DNA from: Bacteroidales bacterium
Lineage (GTDB): Bacteria; Bacteroidota; Bacteroidia; Bacteroidales; NBLH01
Assembly (NCBI GenBank): GCA_027083715.1
Contig: JALWNR010000703.1
Coordinates: 1 to 10,368 of the forward strand
DNA: 10,368 nucleotides
Direction: 5' to 3'
Shown piece after piece: positions 6,706 to 10,368 of this stretch. The position numbers were made by a program, and so were the translations under genes. Position 1 is the first letter of the stretch. Each line of letters opens with the position of its first letter. Below the pieces are notes generated by a model. It saw nothing but the letters and a program-made list of their open reading frames with translations. It had not been told where the DNA came from and did no database searches.

Positions 6706-7743
6706 TTATCTTTGAAATTGCTGTGGCTCAATATTATTCTCACTGATGATAGAATCCAGTAAATCAGGGGTTATATTCAGATTATTAATATTTTGGGCAT
6801 TTTCAGCCAATTCACGAAAAGCCACTGCAATATTCAATTTAGGATCTGCTCCTTTGGGGTTAATAGCCATAATAGTTTTCCAATCCATTTGCTGATAAGG
6901 TTTTAAACTTGCTTCTAATTTATATTTTTCAATATCTGCTAATTTCTTTTCATTTTCGGATTTTAATTTAATCAGATTTTGATTTTCTTCCTCAATAGCA
7001 ATATCTGCTTTAATTTTCATTTCGCGCAGTTTACGTTCATTTTCTGCTTCCAGAATTTTTGTTTCGTGCTTTTTCTCGGCAATCTGTTTTTCCTTTTCTT
7101 TTACGGCTATTTCAGTATTTAGCTGACTTTCTTTAATTTTTCGCTCTTGCTCAACAGCAAAATTCCGGCGTTGATAAATGGCTGCATCTGCTTCCTGTTG
7201 TAATGCCTCGCGTGTTGCAGTTTCCAGAGCTTTACTCATCTCAGGAGTCGGTTTTACCGCCACAACATTAACCGCTAAAATATCTACACCCAACAATCCA
7301 ACTGCCTCCGATTTTTTCAAACCTTCCATTATTTTCTGTTCAATATTTTTTGCATTTACAATTGCATCTTTCAACTGCAAGCTTTGAATGTACGATGAGG
7401 TTGCTGTTTGCGCTTCATTAATTAATCTTTGCCTTAATTTCTCTCCGTCATCTGTTTTGTAATTCCCTTTTGAGTTTACGGTAAAATCCAATAACTCAGC
7501 AAGCTTCTTAACATCATTTATTCTATATGTTATTTGCCCCTGAATACTGATTTCCTGAAAATCATTGGTAGATTCATTAAAAATAAATAATAAATCGTTA
7601 CTTCCCACAGGAATTGCTACAATAGAAGAGTTATACGAAGTATAAAAAAAAGACAAACCACGACCTTCTTTTACAATTTTCCCGTTTTTAAAATGAATGA
7701 CATGAGTCATTGCATCAAACTTTATGTATTTAATACCAAACAT
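6706..7743 (-). CDS. SPFH/band-7 domain protein with long coiled coil
   Basis: This 345-residue member of the SPFH (stomatin/prohibitin/flotillin/HflK-C) superfamily belongs to a group whose members form oligomeric membrane scaffolds and often regulate proteases or lipid microdomains. What is visible: the SPFH core at about residues 15-180, including EISIQGQITYRINDVKKL (64-81) and VDILAVNVVAVKPTPEM (153-169), then a charged helical stretch rich in E, K, Q and A from about 170 to 280 (predicted coiled coil), and a short C-terminal tail (281-345) with KTIMAINPKGADP. No N-terminal hydrophobic span or signal peptide is present, so attachment to the membrane would need a partner or a peripheral mode. 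It is first in a three-gene minus-strand cluster and is divergent from the PagL-like gene across 74 bp. I saw no convincing -7 box for it. A specific named function cannot be given. Confidence 0.85.
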   Translation of the reverse strand: MFGIKYIKFDAMTHVIHFKNGKIVKEGRGLSFFYTSYNSSIVAIPVGSNDLLFIFNESTNDFQEISIQGQITYRINDVKKLAELLDFTVNSKGNYKTDDGEKLRQRLINEAQTATSSYIQSLQLKDAIVNAKNIEQKIMEGLKKSEAVGLLGVDILAVNVVAVKPTPEMSKALETATREALQQEADAAIYQRRNFAVEQERKIKESQLNTEIAVKEKEKQIAEKKHETKILEAENERKLREMKIKADIAIEEENQNLIKLKSENEKKLADIEKYKLEASLKPYQQMDWKTIMAINPKGADPKLNIAVAFRELAENAQNINNLNITPDLLDSIISENNIEPQQFQR

Positions 7744-7792
7744 AATTTTAAAATATTATTAGCAATTATCACTTATTCGTAAAAAGATTGAT

Positions 7793-7801
7793 TATTTTTG
7801 C
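7793..7801 (+). promoter_or_regulatory. Consensus Bacteroidota -7 box of the lipid A cassette
   Basis: TATTTTTGC matches TAnnTTTGC exactly and ends 16 bp before the GTG at 7818. It overlaps the TTG (7788) that would otherwise give the longest reading frame, so that TTG would lie upstream of the transcript start. The -33 region has no clear TTTG. This is the evidence used to choose the downstream start. Confidence 0.55.
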
Positions 7802-7817
7802 ATCCAAAAAAAATAAA

Positions 7818-8903
7818 GTGTACAAATATCTGAGATACATAATTTTTATTATAGTTTTTGCAAGATACGAAATTTTATTGACCGCCCAATTTGCCGCCGG
7901 AAAAAATCTATTCTTAGAAAGTAATTTTCGCTATGGCTTTTTATGGCAACACAGACCTTCATTAGCAGAAATTATTGGTGGGAACATTAAGTTTTTTGAT
8001 ATATCCATTGGTAAACAAACTTATGGACAAAAAATCTGGGATCAATTATATCGTTATCCGACAATTGGCGTAGGCTATACATATGCTGATTTTGGTAACC
8101 CCGAGGAATTAGGTCATGCCAATGCAGTTTTCGGATATTTTGATATTCCCTTTTGTCGTAAAAATAAATATTTATTGAGTTATCGATTATCAAGCGGATT
8201 AGCTTATCTCAATAAGGGGAATATTGCCATTGGAACCCATTTGAATTTATATTTTGATGCATCTTTAACCTATAAATGGTATTTTGCCAAACATTGGGAA
8301 CTAATAAATGCTTTTGGGGCTACACATTTTTCTAATGGGGCAATTAAGATGCCCAATTTAGGATTAAACATGTTTTCATATCGCTTAGGGTTAAGCTATC
8401 AGTTTGATGCTCTTCAAAAAGATTTTATACATTTGGAATTACCAAAGATTGATAAAAAAAACAGTATCTCAATTTTTGCTGCTGCTGGGACAAAAGAAAA
8501 ACGTCCGGAAGGCAATATTCCATATACTGTCAGTAGCTTTTCAGTAGATTATTTACGTATATTAAGCCTCAAACATAAAATTGGTTTTGGTTTTGATACG
8601 TTTTACGACGAATCTCTTTTTGAAACCATGAATCCTGATTCCTCATTAAATCTTTCAGCATCTGATATAATGCGCTACGGAATACATGCAAGTTTTGAAG
8701 CTGAAATTTACAAACTAATATTAGTTATACATATAGGTACCTATATCCATGCCAATTATAAAGAAGATGGTGCTGTTTATGAACGAGTAGCAATCAGATA
8801 TATTCTTACAAAAAATATTTATGCCAATATTTCATTAAAGACCAGCAAAGGAATTGCCGATTATGTTGAATGGGGAATTGGTTATCGTTTTTATTGGAAA
8901 TAA
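7818..8903 (+). CDS. PagL-like lipid A 3-O-deacylase family (acyloxyacyl hydrolase) outer-membrane protein
   Basis: This 361-residue predicted outer-membrane beta-barrel is of the PagL/acyloxyacyl hydrolase family, whose characterised members remove the 3-O-linked acyl chain from lipid A. What is visible, numbered from the GTG at 7818: an N-terminal signal-like segment (KYLRYIIFIIVFARYEILLTA at 3-23, with an unusual R-Y-E in its core), YPTIGVGYTYADFGN at 80-94, LGHANAVFGYFDIPF at 98-112, and the active-site-like THFSNGA with His170 and Ser172, followed by PNLGLN at 179-184. In Pseudomonas PagL the triad is His-x-Ser plus a Glu 12 residues after the Ser; here that position is Asn184. A C-terminal portion of about 160 residues rich in aromatic strands makes it longer than minimal PagL and ends in a strand (GYRFYWK). 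The longer TTG-initiated frame from 7788 is rejected because a -7 box overlaps it. The acyltransferase gene follows after 14 nt. Confidence 0.75.
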   Translation: MYKYLRYIIFIIVFARYEILLTAQFAAGKNLFLESNFRYGFLWQHRPSLAEIIGGNIKFFDISIGKQTYGQKIWDQLYRYPTIGVGYTYADFGNPEELGHANAVFGYFDIPFCRKNKYLLSYRLSSGLAYLNKGNIAIGTHLNLYFDASLTYKWYFAKHWELINAFGATHFSNGAIKMPNLGLNMFSYRLGLSYQFDALQKDFIHLELPKIDKKNSISIFAAAGTKEKRPEGNIPYTVSSFSVDYLRILSLKHKIGFGFDTFYDESLFETMNPDSSLNLSASDIMRYGIHASFEAEIYKLILVIHIGTYIHANYKEDGAVYERVAIRYILTKNIYANISLKTSKGIADYVEWGIGYRFYWK

Positions 8904-8917
8904 AATTATATTTAATC

Positions 8918-9793
8918 ATGAGTGGACAAAAAACAGCTTACTTTTTATTCATAGGAATTGTTACATTTTTCAGAATTATTCCTTTTAGGATATTATATAT
9001 TATTTCGGATGGAGTGTATTTTTTATTATACAAAATAGTTGGATATAGAAAATCTGTTGTACGGAAAAATTTAGAATACTGTTTTCCTGAAAAAAGCATT
9101 CGTGAAAAAAGAGAAATAGAACGCAAATTCTATAAAAACCTTACTGATTTAATTTTAGAAAGTATAAAAGGATATACCATTAGCGAAAAAGAAATATTAA
9201 AACGTTTTAGTGTAACTAATGCAGAAATTTTAGATAAATACTATAATCAAGAGAGGAGCCTAATTATGGCAGTTGCCCATATGGGAAATTGGGAACTTGC
9301 AACAGGCTCTGTTGTAAAAGATTTTAAACATAAAGCTGTTGTATTGTACAAACCTCTAACCAATAAATATATTGATGCCTATGTTTATAAACAAAGAAAA
9401 AGATTTGGTTTGGAGTTACTTGCAATTTTTAATACCGCTGCTTATTTTAGTAAAAAAAGAGAACAGCCAAAAGCTTTCTTCATGGTAGCCGATCAATACT
9501 CTCCAAGTACGAAAAGAAAAAATGCTGTATTTTTTGGTAAAGAAACTGTTTTTTTACACGGACCGGAAACATATTCCCGAAAATATAACCTGCCGATTAT
9601 CTATATGGAAATAAAAAAAGTAAAACGAGGATATTATTTGGCAACACTTTCAATTCTTGAGGATGAACCAACTAAACTAAAAGAAGGCGAACTCACTCAA
9701 AAATATGCTTTAAAATTAGAAGAATCTATAAAAAAATATCCTGATACGTGGATGTGGTCACATAAACGTTGGAAAGATAAAAAAATCTATTAA
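8918..9793 (+). CDS. LpxL/HtrB-like lipid A acyltransferase
   Basis: This 291-residue protein is of the bacterial lipid A biosynthesis acyltransferase family (LpxL/HtrB/LpxM), which attaches secondary acyl chains to lipid A at the inner membrane. What is visible, numbered from the ATG at 8918: an N-terminal hydrophobic anchor at about 7-41 (YFLFIGIVTFFRIIPF...), the catalytic HX4E motif as HMGNWE at 121-126, ADQYSPS at 191-197, a FFGKE segment at 205-209, and the family C-terminal pattern PDTWMWSHKRWK at 275-286. The frame is open to an ATG at 8870 that would overlap the upstream gene by 34 bp. The 8918 start is preferred because MSGQKTAYF leads straight into the anchor and leaves a 14-nt intergenic gap. 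An ornithine-lipid or other lysophospholipid acyltransferase in the same superfamily is the alternative. Pairing with the PagL-like gene supports a lipid A role. Confidence 0.85.
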   Translation: MSGQKTAYFLFIGIVTFFRIIPFRILYIISDGVYFLLYKIVGYRKSVVRKNLEYCFPEKSIREKREIERKFYKNLTDLILESIKGYTISEKEILKRFSVTNAEILDKYYNQERSLIMAVAHMGNWELATGSVVKDFKHKAVVLYKPLTNKYIDAYVYKQRKRFGLELLAIFNTAAYFSKKREQPKAFFMVADQYSPSTKRKNAVFFGKETVFLHGPETYSRKYNLPIIYMEIKKVKRGYYLATLSILEDEPTKLKEGELTQKYALKLEESIKKYPDTWMWSHKRWKDKKIY

Positions 9794-9800
9794 ACAATAG

Positions 9801-9832
9801 TTCTTATATTGCTGAAAAATTTCTAATAAGAA
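9801..9832. terminator. Weak hairpin between convergent genes, possible terminator
   Basis: TTCTTAT (9801-9807) and ATAAGAA (9826-9832) are exact inverted repeats around an 18-nt AT-rich loop. They begin 8 bp after the acyltransferase stop, in the 54-bp gap before the convergent porin gene ends. The stem is short and AT-rich and no long T-run follows on either strand, so the call rests mostly on position. Confidence 0.25.
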
Positions 9833-9847
9833 TCTTCCAATAATTAA

Positions 9848-10368
9848 TTATTCATCCCGCACATGACTAAAATAGTAGGTAACATTAAACAATACCCTCT
9901 GGTTGTATCCACTGGTTCCGTCTTTAACTGTTTTTGTTCCATATTGATAGTTTAATCCGATATTAAGACCTTCAATAACCTGATAAATAGTTTGAATCAC
10001 AACGTACTGGGATTTATGAAATTCATTATCTAGCTGTCCTGAAGAGTTGTCAAAAACAGTTTGGCTATATCCAAACGAACCCGACCAACGCTTGCCAATG
10101 TTGTAATCATAGAAAGCCGTAAAACCATATTGAAAAGGCACTACTGCTTTAAACTCTGTAATGGGCGTATTGGGGTCGTCATCCAAAGCCGGAGTAATAT
10201 CATAACCTCCATCGTTATTATAGCTGGCATAACCTTTGCCTAATACACCCTGCAATCCGAGCTTTCCATTAAACATATTAATTGCTGTACTTATGTTAAA
10301 TCCCCAGCCAAACAAACTTTCTTGTACATATTTTTGATTGCTTATACTCGGGTATTCATACACCATTT
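9848..10368 (-). CDS. DcaP-like outer-membrane porin, C-terminal part (5' end cut by window edge)
   Basis: These C-terminal 172 or so residues are from a beta-barrel outer-membrane protein. What is visible: alternating amphipathic strands separated by glycine- and aspartate-rich loops, with GWGFNISTAINMF, a YDITPALDDDPN loop, VPFQYGFTAFYDYNIGKRWSGSFGYSQT, YVVIQTIYQVIEGLNIGLNYQYG and a last strand RVLFNVTYYF. This order matches the end of DcaP-type trimeric porins (dicarboxylate and related solute uptake), which often read 'GWG...', '...W..S..Y', 'L..GL.Y.YG'. Six residues (SHVRDE) follow the final YYF, whereas many porins end exactly in Phe. The ATG at 10364-10366 is likely internal, since the family is about 400 residues or longer and the reading frame stays open to the edge. 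The substrate is unknown. It converges on the acyltransferase gene. Confidence 0.65.
   Translation of the reverse strand, partial: MVYEYPSISNQKYVQESLFGWGFNISTAINMFNGKLGLQGVLGKGYASYNNDGGYDITPALDDDPNTPITEFKAVVPFQYGFTAFYDYNIGKRWSGSFGYSQTVFDNSSGQLDNEFHKSQYVVIQTIYQVIEGLNIGLNYQYGTKTVKDGTSGYNQRVLFNVTYYFSHVRDE

Noticed and set aside
7788..7817. TTG start giving ten extra residues on the PagL-like protein
   Set aside because: A consensus -7 box overlaps it and the extra residues do not improve the signal peptide.
8870..8917. Upstream ATG for the acyltransferase, overlapping the PagL-like gene
   Set aside because: The 16 extra residues come from the end of the upstream gene read in another frame. The ATG at 8918 leads directly into the membrane anchor and leaves a normal short gap.
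9839..9852. AATAATTAATTATT, a 14-bp palindrome at the porin gene end
   Set aside because: It is made only of A and T and overlaps the stop codon. Such palindromes are expected by chance at this base composition.
1..10368. CRISPR arrays, tRNA or rRNA genes, transposases, phage or defence genes
   Set aside because: I looked on both strands and saw no regularly spaced direct repeats, no cloverleaf-like or rRNA-like sequence and no matching protein motifs.

Overview
The window looks like ordinary chromosomal DNA from a Bacteroidota bacterium (Bacteroidia or Flavobacteriia level). It is AT-rich and Shine-Dalgarno sites are poor. TAnnTTTG-type -7 boxes lie upstream of at least two genes, and the exported proteins are typical of the phylum: a PorT-like type IX secretion protein, a DUF2807 'head GIN' protein and a DcaP-like porin. 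A menaquinone methyltransferase fits a menaquinone-based respiratory chain. I see no rRNA, tRNA, CRISPR array, transposase or phage gene.

Layout, left to right. (1) At 1-529 on the minus strand is the 5' part of a short-chain dehydrogenase/reductase that runs off the left edge. It is divergent from menG, and a 12-bp perfect inverted repeat sits in the shared upstream region. (2) At 688-3829 on the plus strand are menG (ubiE), a PorT/SprT-like outer-membrane protein and a large FAD-dependent dehydrogenase of the COG2509 type, the last with its own consensus -7 box. (3) At 3826-4146 is the only gene-free stretch over 300 bp. It holds a 22-bp perfect hairpin directly on the stop codon of the FAD gene, and a 135-bp imperfect fold-back segment with 15-bp terminal inverted repeats. 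(4) At 4147-4866 on the plus strand is a secreted DUF2807 protein with seven GSD-type repeats about 19-20 residues apart. (5) At 7743-4921 on the minus strand is a tight cluster in transcription order: an SPFH/band-7 protein, an unusual NAD-kinase-fold protein (GQDG instead of GGDG), and a TrmH/SpoU rRNA methyltransferase. (6) At 7818-9793 on the plus strand, divergent from that cluster, is a two-gene lipid A cassette: a PagL-like lipid A deacylase (acyloxyacyl hydrolase family) followed 14 nt later by an LpxL/HtrB-like acyltransferase. (7) At 9848-10368 on the minus strand is the C-terminal part of a DcaP-like beta-barrel porin that runs off the right edge.

Much of the window serves the cell envelope: T9SS assembly, lipid A acylation and deacylation, an outer-membrane porin, and an SPFH scaffold. 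The best leads for new biology are the SPFH + GQDG NAD-kinase-like pair, the PagL/LpxL pair with an apparently altered PagL active site, and the two inverted-repeat structures at 3826-4105. Two gene starts were moved downstream on sequence grounds: the PagL-like gene to GTG at 7818 and the LpxL-like gene to ATG at 8918.
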